In this document: in pieces, positions 43,510 through 52,806 of the stretch
Layout: each line of letters begins with the position of its first letter
How positions within the stretch are numbered: position 1 is the stretch's first letter
Source of the DNA: Streptomyces violaceoruber
GTDB lineage: Bacteria; Actinomycetota; Actinomycetes; Streptomycetales; Streptomycetaceae
Assembly (NCBI GenBank): GCA_000720805.1
Contig: JODI01000014.1
Location: 1-64,000 of the forward strand
DNA length: 64,000 nucleotides
Reading direction: 5' to 3'
Made by a program: the position numbers and the translations under genes
The notes under the pieces: generated by a model
The model's database searches: none
What the model saw: only the letters and a program-made list of their open reading frames with translations
Told to the model about the DNA's origin: nothing

Positions 43510-45654
43510 TCAGGGCTGGGGGAACGAGGTGAGGACTCGGTATCCGGACGTTGCCGACGGGTCGGCCTTGAGGATGACGCGAACGCCTCTCACCCATTTC
43601 GTTGGTTGCCCATGGGTGAAGTCGTAGCGAGTGAGGTGGAGTCCTGTGTTTTCGCTGAAATCTGCTTCCAGCCGCAGCGGTGCTTTAGCGCCCTTGGCCA
43701 GCCAGGCAGATATCTTCCGCTGATTCTCTTTGGTGGCGAGAGTCCTGTCGGTGAAGCGTTGTGCCGCATCGACGTCGACGTAGCGTGAGTCCGAGCCGAG
43801 GTCAGGGTCTTCGCGCAGGCGTCTTCGCATGCCGTCAATGGTCTTGTCGACGTGCTTGTCGATCGTATGACCCTTGCTCTTGCCTCCAAGGCTCTTGCCC
43901 TCATCACCGCGGACATCCGCACGGTGCTCGGGCGTCGTGCGCCCCTTGCGTTTGCTCCTGGGCCACGCGTTGTAGTCGCCGCCGGAGGGACTCGACCCAC
44001 CCAACCCCATGAGGACGATCCCGGCCGTGCCGAGGAGGGCGGCGTTGGCGGCGGCTTCGGCCGTGAGGGCGCCGACGACTCCGCCTCCGGCGAGCGCGAG
44101 ACCCCCGGGAGGGAACAGCGCGAGCAGGGACAGCAGGAGGAGTGCGAAACCGAGGTAGACCAGGAAGGTGTTCAGCGCGTCGAGCAGATGGGATGTGTGG
44201 ATCGTCCTGCCCTCGGGGCCCGCGTCACCGAGTCCGCGCCACAGCAGGAGTGTCCCGGTGGTGGCCGCCCCCAGTGCGGTTCCGAGACGGAAGCGGTGGA
44301 CCGCCAGCAGTTCGCCCATGGGCTGGGCCGACGCTGTCCGCCAGGTGCGCAGCAGGACGGTGAGTTGGTAGGCGATCCAGGCCAGGGCGGCGATGCCGAA
44401 GCCCATCAGGATCTTCGGGCCGGATCCCGTACTGAAGAACGTCTGGAGGCCGGCGGTGGAGGTGAACGAGCCGACGCCGAGGAACAACAGCGAGGGGAGC
44501 ATCAGTACGCAGGGGATGAGCAGGAGCCATCGGAGCCGAGACGCGTGGGCAGCCCGGGTCGCCCTCAGCAGAGCGCGTATGTTCACCGCCCGCCAGGCGT
44601 GCGGGTTGTCGGACGCGTCCATCTGCGCCGTGATCTGAGAGACCGCCCGGTGGAGTCGCTCGGTGTCGGCGGGCCCCGCGGGCTCGTGCCGGACGGCGGC
44701 GGTGGCGTACAGCAGGGAGCGCCGCAGTCTGACGTAGCGCAGCGCGATCCGCAGGCTCCATGGCGGACGCCAGGCCGCGTATCGGAGCAGGGCTCCCAGG
44801 CTGTCCCCGTCGGCGCGTTCAGAAGCAAGCAGTACGCCCGGCACGGTGCGTTTGCCGCGGTAGGTCTGGCGCAGGTCGAAGAGCATGGCGATGGCCAGGC
44901 ACACGAGGGGCGCCGCCCACGCCTTCCCGTCCAGCCATTCAAGCCAGTTCGCGGCGACGTGGCCGGTGGGTTTCTGTCCTGCGTAGTTGTTCACCGTGTG
45001 ATGGACGGCGGCGGCCGCGATCGGGAGCACCGACAGCAGGCGCAGCCAACCTCGGGTGCGCCACAGCAACCCGGCCCCGAAGCCGGCCATGGCCGTCCAC
45101 ACCAGGTGGGAGAAGGTTTCCGTGACCGGCGGGCCGCCGATGCTCAGCTGACTGAACGGGGCCGGGAGCCACGCCGTCAACACCTGCCCCAGGCCCGGCA
45201 CATAGGGCGGGGACAAGCTGTCCGGGATGATCCAGCCGTCCCCTCGGACCAGCGCCCGGTCCGCGTCCAGGCCGTACCGCAGTACCCCCTCCAGCAGCCC
45301 GAACCCGGCTCCCAGCGCCGCGCCCACGACCACGAAGTCGGTCAGCCCCCACTGGCGGCGAATCTTCAGGCTCGCCCCGGCCAGCAACAACGGGGAAACC
45401 TTGATCAGTTCCTCCACCCAGGGCGCCACCGTGTAGCTCGTGGTGTGCACCACCGTCACCAGCGACTGCCCCGACTCGTCCGCGTAGAGGCGGGTGTAGG
45501 CGAGCTGCACCAACGCGGTCGCCACGCCGCACCCGTAGACCCCCACCGCGAGCGCCAGCAGCACGGTCGACAAGCGCACCGAACGCGCCGGCCAGGAAAC
45601 GGCGAACAGTTGCAGGACGCCCCAGACGGCCGCCACTGCCATCATCAACGTCAC
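43510..45654 (-). CDS. PrsW protease-RNase A-like toxin fusion
   Basis: A 714-residue polytopic membrane protein with a probable toxin C-terminus. Residues ~1-240 form a PrsW-type intramembrane metalloprotease with all four family motifs: EELIK (E81, E82), FGLLE (E122), a membrane His in SHLVW (H183) and HHTVNN (around H218-N223). More membrane helices follow to about residue 545, then a charged linker. Residues ~591-714 match the bacterial RNase A-like toxin domain: GHTIDKHVDKT, TLATKENQRKISAWL, and VILKADP...GYRVLTSFP. By analogy to known CdiA toxins H601, R612 and T709 would be catalytic, and the usual Tyr is Phe 711. GTG at 45654 preferred over TTG at 45681. Confidence 0.8.
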   Translation of the reverse strand: MTLMMAVAAVWGVLQLFAVSWPARSVRLSTVLLALAVGVYGCGVATALVQLAYTRLYADESGQSLVTVVHTTSYTVAPWVEELIKVSPLLLAGASLKIRRQWGLTDFVVVGAALGAGFGLLEGVLRYGLDADRALVRGDGWIIPDSLSPPYVPGLGQVLTAWLPAPFSQLSIGGPPVTETFSHLVWTAMAGFGAGLLWRTRGWLRLLSVLPIAAAAVHHTVNNYAGQKPTGHVAANWLEWLDGKAWAAPLVCLAIAMLFDLRQTYRGKRTVPGVLLASERADGDSLGALLRYAAWRPPWSLRIALRYVRLRRSLLYATAAVRHEPAGPADTERLHRAVSQITAQMDASDNPHAWRAVNIRALLRATRAAHASRLRWLLLIPCVLMLPSLLFLGVGSFTSTAGLQTFFSTGSGPKILMGFGIAALAWIAYQLTVLLRTWRTASAQPMGELLAVHRFRLGTALGAATTGTLLLWRGLGDAGPEGRTIHTSHLLDALNTFLVYLGFALLLLSLLALFPPGGLALAGGGVVGALTAEAAANAALLGTAGIVLMGLGGSSPSGGDYNAWPRSKRKGRTTPEHRADVRGDEGKSLGGKSKGHTIDKHVDKTIDGMRRRLREDPDLGSDSRYVDVDAAQRFTDRTLATKENQRKISAWLAKGAKAPLRLEADFSENTGLHLTRYDFTHGQPTKWVRGVRVILKADPSATSGYRVLTSFPQP

Positions 45655-45819
45655 ACCAGGCCCCCCGACGCACTGGAACAACAGTCAATTCGCGATAGTG
45701 AACGCGATGCTATGCAGTCAACTTTCCGTGCAGCAAGGGACTTGTGGGACTGAGCGGGTGGTTCGGGAGCGCATGGTAGTCGGCTCATCGAGTCCGCAGG
45801 GACATTCCACGAGGGGGAT

Positions 45820-46125
45820 GTGCCGACCGAGTACGTGACTGATGGCCAACAGGGGCGACCCGGCCTCGACCGGCTGGACGCATACGCCTCACGTGCGCGA
45901 GTGATCGTATCGAAAACAGCCGAACCGGAACTTGACGAGGAACTTGCGTCACTCGGTGGCGACCCCGACCTCGACCTGCTCCTCCTCAAGGCCCGCTTCT
46001 ACGGCGTCGGTGTCGCCACCAAGAGCCCGCGGGGACTGCGCCGGCTGCTGGAGCCCGCCCCCTACCGCCCTCAGCGGCACTCACCCGCCCAGTGGCTGTT
46101 CACACGAGCAGGCCTGGCGTCAGCT
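45820..46125 (+). pseudogene. 5' fragment of an unidentified gene
   Basis: A GTG at 45820 with a good GAGGGG ribosome site opens a frame with reasonable coding character for about 100 codons, with an acidic helical segment ELDEELASLGGDPDLDLLLL followed by ARFYGVGVATKSPRGLRRLL. After about 46125 the frame loses codon bias but runs on without a stop into the FUSC gene, so it is not a true N-terminus of that gene. No family is recognised. Best read as the surviving 5' end of a gene cut when the neighbouring island inserted or decayed. Confidence 0.4.
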
Positions 46126-46539
46126 CGGGTCGTGCTGATCCTGCCCTTGGGGTACCTCTGCCGTGGGCAGGGGCAGCGGGCTCTCGTGGCACCCGGCATG
46201 AAGCACCTGAGGAAAACGCTCTTCCCTGCCCGTGTGCATGGCCGGCAGGCGATGGTGCTCCCGGGCGTCCGCGAGTTTCTGGCGCCACCAGCCGGCCGAA
46301 CCCGTACGGTTCGTCTCGCGGTAGACGCCGGAGCGCCCCGCCGCTTGCGGCATTGCGTTCATAAAGAAAACCGGTCTGCCGTCAACCGTCACACCGCCGA
46401 AACGTTGCTGTTCCACTCCCTCCAAGACCGCGGCCTACCGTGGAGAACACACGGGCCGCACCCATCCGGCCCGCAGTCCGCAGCCCGGCCACCGTCGCCC
46501 GAAGGCTCACCCCCGCCTCGTACCGACGACAGGAGCCCC
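46126..46539. other. Intergenic region upstream of the FUSC gene
   Basis: About 410 bp with no supportable gene on either strand. Third-position bias is absent in all frames and local AT content rises near 46360-46400. It should hold the FUSC promoter, but no clear -35/-10 pair was found. Confidence 0.5.
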
Positions 46540-48594
46540 GTGTCGCGACCCGCCGCTCTGACGCCTCCGCCCTGGCTCGCCCATGCTCTGCGCGCCCAAC
46601 GCGGGCCCATACCCTGGAACGCTGTCGGGCGAGGGGCGTTGTCCGCCGGGCCGGTGCTGCTCGTGGCCGTGCTGGCCGGGCGTACGTCCCTGGGGGTCGT
46701 CGCGGCCATCGCGGCCATGCTGGCCGGGATCAACGACCGGCCCGGCAGCCGGCGGGCCTCGGTGCGCAGGATCGGGGTGCCCGCCTTCGCGGGGGCCGTG
46801 GGGCTGCTCGTCGGGACGTACGCGGGGGCGCAGGTGGGGGCCGTACTCCTGACCCTGCTGCTCACGCTCGTCGGGCTGGTCGCCGGAGGCGTGAGTGCCG
46901 TGGGGCCCGTGGCCTCCGGGGCCGGGACACAGTTGCTGGTCGCCTCCGCCATCGGGGCCGGGATGCCGTTGCCCGAACCGGGATGGCAGCGGGCGCTGGC
47001 CTTCCTCGTGGGCGCCGGATGGCTCCTAGGACTGCGGCTGGTCCTGCCCACGCCCGGCTCCCTCGCCGGGGACTTCCGGTTCGACGGCGAGCGGGCGGCC
47101 GTCGCCGCGGTCTACGACGCCGTGGCGGAACTGCTCGACGCCGCGGGCACGCCGGAGGCCACCGCCCGGCGCGCCGCGCTCACCGCCGCCCTCGACCACG
47201 CCCAGGACGCGCTCGCCGGGCCCCGCCTGCGCCGGTACGCCAGTTCAGGGGCCGAACGGCGGCTGCACGGGCAGTACGCCGCCGCGCTGCCGCTCGCGGA
47301 GGCGGCGACCGCGCTCGCCTGGGCCGGCGAGAACGTCTCCAGGCGGGTCTCCGAAGGCCCCCGGCGCCTCGCCGCCGCCGTACGCGACAACACCCACACC
47401 GGGCCGCTGCCCGCGCCCTCCCGGTCGGCCCCCGGCCTGCGCGCCCTCGACGACGCCCTGCTGCACGCCGCCGAGGCCTTCGACCGGGGCAAGGGCGCCG
47501 ACCTGCACACCCGCAGGCGTACCCCCAGGTCTTTGCTCCGTACGGTGTTCGGGGCCGGCGGACGGGAGTACGGGCTACGGGTCGCCCTCTGCTTCGGGGC
47601 CGGCGTCGGCGTCGCCCAGGCCCTCCACCAGGCGCGCTGGTACGGGGAGCACGAGCACTGGTACTGGCTGCCCGCCACCGCCGTCTTCCTCGTCAAGCCC
47701 GACCTGGGGCCGCTCGCCTCACGCGTCCTGTGCCGCGCCGCCGGGACCGTCCTCGGGGCTCTTGTCTTCGCCGGGTTCGCCGCGGTGCTGCCGCGGCCGG
47801 AGGGGCTCATCGCGCTGGTCGCCGTCAGCGGAGCCCTGATCCCCGTCGCCACCCGGCACTTCGCCGCGCAGACCGCCGTCGTCACCGTTCTCGTCCTCGC
47901 GCTGGTCATGGTGGGCGGGGAACCGCAGGCCTCCGCCGGCCGGATCGGGGAGACGCTGCTGGCCTGCGCGATCGTGCTGATCGTGGGACACCTGCCGATG
48001 CCGGGACAGCGGGCCGGCGGGGTGCGGGCTCGGCTCGCGGCGGCGGGCAGTGCCGCGCAGGCGTACCTCGCGCACGTCCTGCGCGAGTCCGAGGTGCACG
48101 CCGTGGGGGAGTCCGAGGCGTCTGCCGTACGGGATCTCGACGCCCACGCCGTACGGGATCTCTACGCCCGCGGCCTACGGCGGTCCGGTCCTCGTCTCCC
48201 GCACGCATCCGGCCCTCACCTCCTGCGCGCCGCCACGGGCGCCGACACCCGCGCCACCGCAGCCCGTGGCGCGTCCGCCACCGGTGCTGACAGCCGTGCC
48301 GTCCGCTGGACCCTCCGCCGGGAGGCCTACCGCACGCTCGCCGAGGCCCGTACCTCCATCGCCCTCGCCGCCGCCGAACTCCCCGCCCTCGCCCGGCACG
48401 CCGAGGGCGCGGACCAGGCGGCCGACACCCTGGAACAGCTCGTCGACACCACCACCGCCTGTGCCGTGCAACTCGACGACACGGGCCGGCTCACGCCCGA
48501 GCACGCCGGGCGCCTGGCCGCCCTGCTCGACGAACTCGCCGGGCACCGGGAACTGGTCGGACCGCGGTCACCCGACATCCCGCTCGCCGTCTGA
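46540..48594 (+). CDS. FUSC family membrane protein
   Basis: A 684-residue protein of the fusaric acid resistance/aromatic acid efflux type. Two sets of about five membrane helices (about 30-170 and 360-520) flank soluble parts, the usual duplicated FUSC layout. Segments such as LLVAVLAGRTSLGVVAAIAAM and YWLPATAVFLVKPDLGPLASRVL are typical. The C-terminal ~180 residues are helical and cytoplasmic, with short repeats (VGESEASAVRDLDAHAVRDL) near residue 530. GTG at 46540 after AGGAG; the open frame upstream is a remnant of another gene plus non-coding DNA. Substrate unknown. Confidence 0.88.
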   Translation: MSRPAALTPPPWLAHALRAQRGPIPWNAVGRGALSAGPVLLVAVLAGRTSLGVVAAIAAMLAGINDRPGSRRASVRRIGVPAFAGAVGLLVGTYAGAQVGAVLLTLLLTLVGLVAGGVSAVGPVASGAGTQLLVASAIGAGMPLPEPGWQRALAFLVGAGWLLGLRLVLPTPGSLAGDFRFDGERAAVAAVYDAVAELLDAAGTPEATARRAALTAALDHAQDALAGPRLRRYASSGAERRLHGQYAAALPLAEAATALAWAGENVSRRVSEGPRRLAAAVRDNTHTGPLPAPSRSAPGLRALDDALLHAAEAFDRGKGADLHTRRRTPRSLLRTVFGAGGREYGLRVALCFGAGVGVAQALHQARWYGEHEHWYWLPATAVFLVKPDLGPLASRVLCRAAGTVLGALVFAGFAAVLPRPEGLIALVAVSGALIPVATRHFAAQTAVVTVLVLALVMVGGEPQASAGRIGETLLACAIVLIVGHLPMPGQRAGGVRARLAAAGSAAQAYLAHVLRESEVHAVGESEASAVRDLDAHAVRDLYARGLRRSGPRLPHASGPHLLRAATGADTRATAARGASATGADSRAVRWTLRREAYRTLAEARTSIALAAAELPALARHAEGADQAADTLEQLVDTTTACAVQLDDTGRLTPEHAGRLAALLDELAGHRELVGPRSPDIPLAV

Positions 48595-48655
48595 GCCCCG
48601 ACGGGATGCGCGGTTCTGTTCACGCGCGCCGGACAGGGCGTCGTACGTTGGCGCC

Positions 48656-50065
48656 ATGACGCCTTCTCCCGCAGAGAACGCCGAACGGAATGCCGCGGAG
48701 AGCCCCGCGGCACCCGCCGAAGGACCCTCCGATCTCATCATCACCGGCTGCACCGTCCTGGTGCACGACGAGCAGGAACGGATCGGGTTCCAGGAGGACG
48801 CCGCGATCGTCGTACGGGACGGAGTCGTCGTGTCCGTGACGACCGCCGAGGCCGTCGAGGGCCACCCCGCTGCCGAACGGCTCGACGCGCGCGGCCAGGT
48901 CGCCCTGCCGGGGCTGGTCAACTGCCACACCCACGCCCCGATGGTCGCCCTGCGCGGGCTCGCCGAGGACCTGCCCACCGAGGAGTGGTTCAACGACGTC
49001 GTCTGGCCCATGGAGTCCAACCTCACCGAGAAGGACGTGGAACTGGGGGCGCGGCTCGCCTGCGCCGAGATGATCCGCGGCGGCGTCACCTGCTTCGCCG
49101 ACCATTACTTCGCCATGGACGCGGTCGCGGCCGTCGTCACCGAGTGCGGGATCCGCGCCCACCTGGGAGAGGCCTACTTCTCCTCGCAGGGGCCAACAGG
49201 CCGGGAGAGGTCGCTGGAGTTCGCGCTCCGGCACCGCGGCGGCGCCGGCGGTCGCATCACCACCGCCCTCGCCCCGCACGCCCCCTACACCGTGGACGAC
49301 CCCGACCTCGCAGCCACCGCCGAGCTCGCCCGCGCCCATGGCCTTCCCGTGCACATCCACGCCTCCGAGAACCGCGACCAGACCGACACCAGCCTCGCCC
49401 GGCACGGCGTCACCCCGATCGAGGTCCTCGAGCGCACCGGGATCCTCGACACGGACGTCCTCCTCGCGCACGGCACCGGCATCGTCGAGCGGGACCTGCC
49501 CGTCCTCGCGGGCGCCGGCGGCCGTACCGCCGTGGCCGCGGCACCCCGCGGCTACCTCAAGTTCGCCTGGCCCACGACCACCCCGATCCGCGCCCTGCAC
49601 GACATCGGGGTACCCGTCGGACTCGCCACGGACGGCGCCGCCTCCAACAACTCCCTCGACGTGTGGGAGTCGATGGCGCTCACCGCCCTGATCCAGAAGT
49701 CCACGACCGGTGACCCGCGCTGGCTGACCTCCCGCCAGGCCCTCCACCACGCCACCTCGCAGAGCGCCCGGGCGGTCGGACTCGGTGACGTCGTCGGCAG
49801 CATCGCGACCGGGCGGCGGGCCGACCTCGTCCTCGTCGACCTCACCGGCCCGCACACCCAGCCCGTGCACGACCTCGCCGCGACCCTCGTGCACAGCGCC
49901 CGCTCCTCCGACGTACGGACGACCATCGTCGACGGGCGGATTTTGATGCGCGACCGCGAGCTGCTGACGATCGACGTACCCTCGGTGGTCGCGGAGCTCC
50001 AACAGCGGTTGCCCGCGCTCGTCGACCGGAGCCACGGCAGGCGCATCCAGGACTACGACACCTGA
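48656..50065 (+). CDS. Amidohydrolase, MtaD/chlorohydrolase-like deaminase
   Basis: Metal-dependent deaminase of the amidohydrolase superfamily, 469 residues. The metal-binding motif is NCHTHAP, with later HIHASE, LLAHGTGI and the catalytic LATDGAASNNSLDVWE. The family includes 5'-methylthioadenosine/S-adenosylhomocysteine deaminase, 8-oxoguanine deaminase and aminodeoxyfutalosine deaminase; the exact substrate cannot be read from the sequence. The first ~28 residues are low-complexity, and the true domain begins at LIITGCTVLVHD. ATG at 48656, 61 bp after the FUSC stop. Confidence 0.9.
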   Translation: MTPSPAENAERNAAESPAAPAEGPSDLIITGCTVLVHDEQERIGFQEDAAIVVRDGVVVSVTTAEAVEGHPAAERLDARGQVALPGLVNCHTHAPMVALRGLAEDLPTEEWFNDVVWPMESNLTEKDVELGARLACAEMIRGGVTCFADHYFAMDAVAAVVTECGIRAHLGEAYFSSQGPTGRERSLEFALRHRGGAGGRITTALAPHAPYTVDDPDLAATAELARAHGLPVHIHASENRDQTDTSLARHGVTPIEVLERTGILDTDVLLAHGTGIVERDLPVLAGAGGRTAVAAAPRGYLKFAWPTTTPIRALHDIGVPVGLATDGAASNNSLDVWESMALTALIQKSTTGDPRWLTSRQALHHATSQSARAVGLGDVVGSIATGRRADLVLVDLTGPHTQPVHDLAATLVHSARSSDVRTTIVDGRILMRDRELLTIDVPSVVAELQQRLPALVDRSHGRRIQDYDT

Positions 50066-50332
50066 ACGTCGGAGGCGGATGCGGATGCGGATGCGGAGGC
50101 GCCGGGGCAGGGACCTGCGCCTTCGGCACGTCGACGGACGGCGAGCGCATTCAGTATCACGATGAGTACGATGAATGACACGATCGGTAGCAGAAGTGAC
50201 CGTTGGGTAACCGAATCCTCACACTCCGCGCTGAATCCGTGTCAACTAGGTCTCAGTCCCGCAACTGAACGAGGCGATCAGCCCCCGGAAGGCGTTAACT
50301 CCTACAAGTACGACGCTTTCTGGAGGTGCAGG

Positions 50333-50521
50333 GTGGTGAACGGGCGAACAGTGCTCGAACGCTTTCCCGCAGGTGGGCCGCGAGGCTCGTGGCCGGCGGA
50401 GGAGTTCGCGCACGCGCGGCGTCTTGAGGGACTGCAGGCCGAGGTCGTGATGGACCTCGCGACCGACACGTTCCTGGTGATCGTGCGCGGTGGAGAGGCG
50501 GCGGCCGACGCTGTCGCCTGA
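50333..50521 (+). CDS. Conserved Streptomyces small protein
   Basis: A 62-residue protein recognised as a conserved Streptomyces hypothetical: VNGRTVLERFPAGGPRGSW, then PAEEFAHARRLEGLQAEVVMDLATDTFLVIV. It is predicted to be a single alpha/beta unit with no signal peptide. GTG at 50333 (or 50336) follows GGAGG; an ATG at 50162 gives a longer frame whose extra residues look non-coding. The interval 50066-50332 otherwise shows only GCGGAT repeats near 50080 and an AT-rich promoter-like stretch. Convergent with the ABC exporter, two bases apart. Confidence 0.75.
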   Translation: MVNGRTVLERFPAGGPRGSWPAEEFAHARRLEGLQAEVVMDLATDTFLVIVRGGEAAADAVA

Positions 50522-50523
50522 GG

Positions 50524-52575
50524 TCAGCCTCCCTTCGGGGCGGGCACCTGCGCCGTGGGGGCGGGTGCCCGCGTGGGAATCTCCTCCGGAACCTCCTTCT
50601 GACTTTTCGCTTGCACCCCTGTGCGGGCCCCGGCCTGAACCCCCGTCGTGAACTGCTCCGCCTGGAGCGAGTACAGCTCCGCGTACACCCCGCCCGTCGC
50701 CAGCAGCTCGTCCGGTGTGCCGGACTCCACCAGCCGGCCCTGGTCCAGGACATGCACCAGGTCCGCGTGGCGGACGGACGCCAGCCGGTGGGTGATGAGG
50801 ATCACCGTCTGACCTGTACCGGCCAGGGCGCGGATCTTCTCGAAGACCTCCAGCTCGGCCCGGGCGTCCAGGGCGGCCGTCGGCTCGTCCACGATCAGGA
50901 TCCGCCCGCGCCGGTAGGCGGCCCGGGCGATCCCCAGCCGCTGCCACTGGCCACCGGACAGCTCGTGCCCGCCGCTGAAGTTGCGGGCCAGCAGGGTGTC
51001 CAGGCCGCGCGGCAGATCCCCGACCACCTCGCCGGCGCCCGCCTCCGCGACCGCGTCCGTGATCCGCTCGTCGGTGAGCGGCTCCGAGGAACGGCCGACC
51101 GCCACGTTCACACGGGCGGTGAAGGGCCACCGCTTGAAGTCCTGGGCGACCATCGCGACCCGTTCGGCCAGCAGCCGCCGGTCGGCGGTGGCCGTGTCGA
51201 CGTCGTCCCACAGGATCCGGCCCCGATCGGGCGCGTAGAGCCCGGCCAGCAGCTTGACCAGGGTCGTCTTGCCGGAGCCGTTCTCCCCGACCAGCGCGAC
51301 GATCTTGCCGAGCGGGACGGTGAGGGTCACGTCGGCGAGCGCCGGACGGGCCGCGTCACCCGGGTAGGTGAAGGAGACGTTCTCGAACCGGATCTCGCGC
51401 GGATCGGCCGGCAGGGCGGCCCCGCCCACCGGGATCGCCCGTCCGGCCGCCTCGACGTACAGCCGTTGGAGGTCGCCTACGAACAGTGCCTCCTCATGCA
51501 ACGCGTTCACCTCCACCACCAGCGTGTCGAGGCTCTGTGAACCGGTACGGATGGCGATCACGGCCGTTCCCGCCACCGACAGCGCCATCGCACCCGCCAG
51601 CAGCAGCCCGCCCAGCGTCGCGTACGTCGCCGCCGTCGCCAGACCCGTCCAGCCCGCCGCGATCAGTCCCGTGCGGGCCGCCAGCCGGGCCAGCCGGGCC
51701 TGCTCCACCTCCGCCGTCTCCGACATCGCGCGGAAGTGCCGCAGCAGGAACGGACCCACCCCGTGCACCCGGATCTCCGGGGCCGCCTCCGGCTCGATCA
51801 GCAGGGCGCCGAGCAGCCGTCCCGCGCGCGCGTGCTGCACCCAGGCGTGGAACGACTCGTAGCGGCGGCGCGCCGTCGTCAGCGCGCTCCAAGCGCTCGG
51901 CAGAGTCATCGTCACCAGCAGCGGCAGCAGCGCCGGATGCAGCACCGTCAGCACGCCCGCCGCCGCGATCAGCGAGATCATCGCGTTCACCACACGTGCC
52001 GCGTACGAGATCATCCGCCGGGCGGACGCGGCGCCGTACTGCGCGGTGTCCAGCAGTTTGTGGAAGGCGTGGTCCTCGATCGCGGCCAGCTCCACGGCCG
52101 CCGCCCGCTCCAGATAGCGCTCGGTCGCCACCCGCTCCACCTTGGGTTCCAGCCGCCCGGTGGCGTACGTCGACGCGGCCCGCAGCAGCGCCCCGACCAG
52201 CATCACCGCGGCCATCACGACCAGGGCGGGGACGGCGCCGCGCAGCCGGTCCTCCAGGGTGCCGCCGCCGATCAGCCGGCCCAGCACGCTGTTGACGGCG
52301 AGGAGGCTCACGGCCTGGGCCAGACCACGGCCCACCTCGGCGGCCAGGACGGTGCGGGCGGCCCGGCGGTCGGCCTGCCAGGCGAGCTGGAAACTGGCCG
52401 TGAGCAGCGACGGGAGACGGGTCACCATGGCCCGGAAGTTCAGCTCCAGGAACGCGTCCGCGTGAGAGTTCCAGCCCATGTCGTAGCGCAGCGGGCCGCC
52501 GAACAGCAGCCGCTCCGACTCGGACACCTCTGGTTCGCTCGCGCCGTCCCGCTCCGCGTCGCGCCTCTTTCCCAC
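50524..52575 (-). CDS. ABC transporter, fused permease-ATPase (exporter type)
   Basis: Half-size ABC exporter, 683 residues. The transmembrane domain (about 60-360) has six hydrophobic segments, for example LVVMAAVMLVGALLRAAST and VVNAMISLIAAAGVLTVLHPA. The ATPase (about 400-640) has Walker A GENGSGKTT, signature LSGGQWQRLGIARA, Walker B ILIVDEPTAALD and the H-loop ITHRLASVRHAD. The tail after residue 645 is low-complexity (repeated GVQAGARTGVQAK). Likely exports a lipid, peptide or drug. GTG at 52575 after GGGGAGG; the frame beyond it is not coding. Dimerises with itself or an unlinked partner. Confidence 0.92.
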   Translation of the reverse strand: MGKRRDAERDGASEPEVSESERLLFGGPLRYDMGWNSHADAFLELNFRAMVTRLPSLLTASFQLAWQADRRAARTVLAAEVGRGLAQAVSLLAVNSVLGRLIGGGTLEDRLRGAVPALVVMAAVMLVGALLRAASTYATGRLEPKVERVATERYLERAAAVELAAIEDHAFHKLLDTAQYGAASARRMISYAARVVNAMISLIAAAGVLTVLHPALLPLLVTMTLPSAWSALTTARRRYESFHAWVQHARAGRLLGALLIEPEAAPEIRVHGVGPFLLRHFRAMSETAEVEQARLARLAARTGLIAAGWTGLATAATYATLGGLLLAGAMALSVAGTAVIAIRTGSQSLDTLVVEVNALHEEALFVGDLQRLYVEAAGRAIPVGGAALPADPREIRFENVSFTYPGDAARPALADVTLTVPLGKIVALVGENGSGKTTLVKLLAGLYAPDRGRILWDDVDTATADRRLLAERVAMVAQDFKRWPFTARVNVAVGRSSEPLTDERITDAVAEAGAGEVVGDLPRGLDTLLARNFSGGHELSGGQWQRLGIARAAYRRGRILIVDEPTAALDARAELEVFEKIRALAGTGQTVILITHRLASVRHADLVHVLDQGRLVESGTPDELLATGGVYAELYSLQAEQFTTGVQAGARTGVQAKSQKEVPEEIPTRAPAPTAQVPAPKGG

Positions 52576-52806
52576 CGTCGGCCTCCCCGATCCCGGACGA
52601 ACGGCCACTATCGCGGCGCCGACTCCTCTGGGGGCAGGGCGCATCTCATGGCGCTCGGAGCGCGCGGGCGCACTCCTGCGGATGCGCGGGCATGTGGGTT
52701 GGGGGGTAGGGGATGGCGTCCTGGGGTGGGGACACACGCCGGTGTCCGGGGGCAGACCGAGCGGTCGTGCCGCCGGTGTCCGGGGCACACCGAGCGGTCG
52801 TGGGGC

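Noticed and set aside
46120..46425. Minus-strand frame of 101 codons in the FUSC upstream region
   Set aside because: No known domain, no ribosome site and poor codon bias; a transposase or maturase remnant was considered but no motif was found.
45820..48594. Single 924-residue protein joining the 45820 frame to FUSC
   Set aside because: The middle ~140 codons have no coding character, and FUSC has its own GTG with AGGAG at 46540.
50162..50521. 119-residue version of the small conserved protein
   Set aside because: The extra 57 N-terminal residues lack codon bias; conservation as I know it starts at VNGRTVLERF, where a GGAGG site is present.
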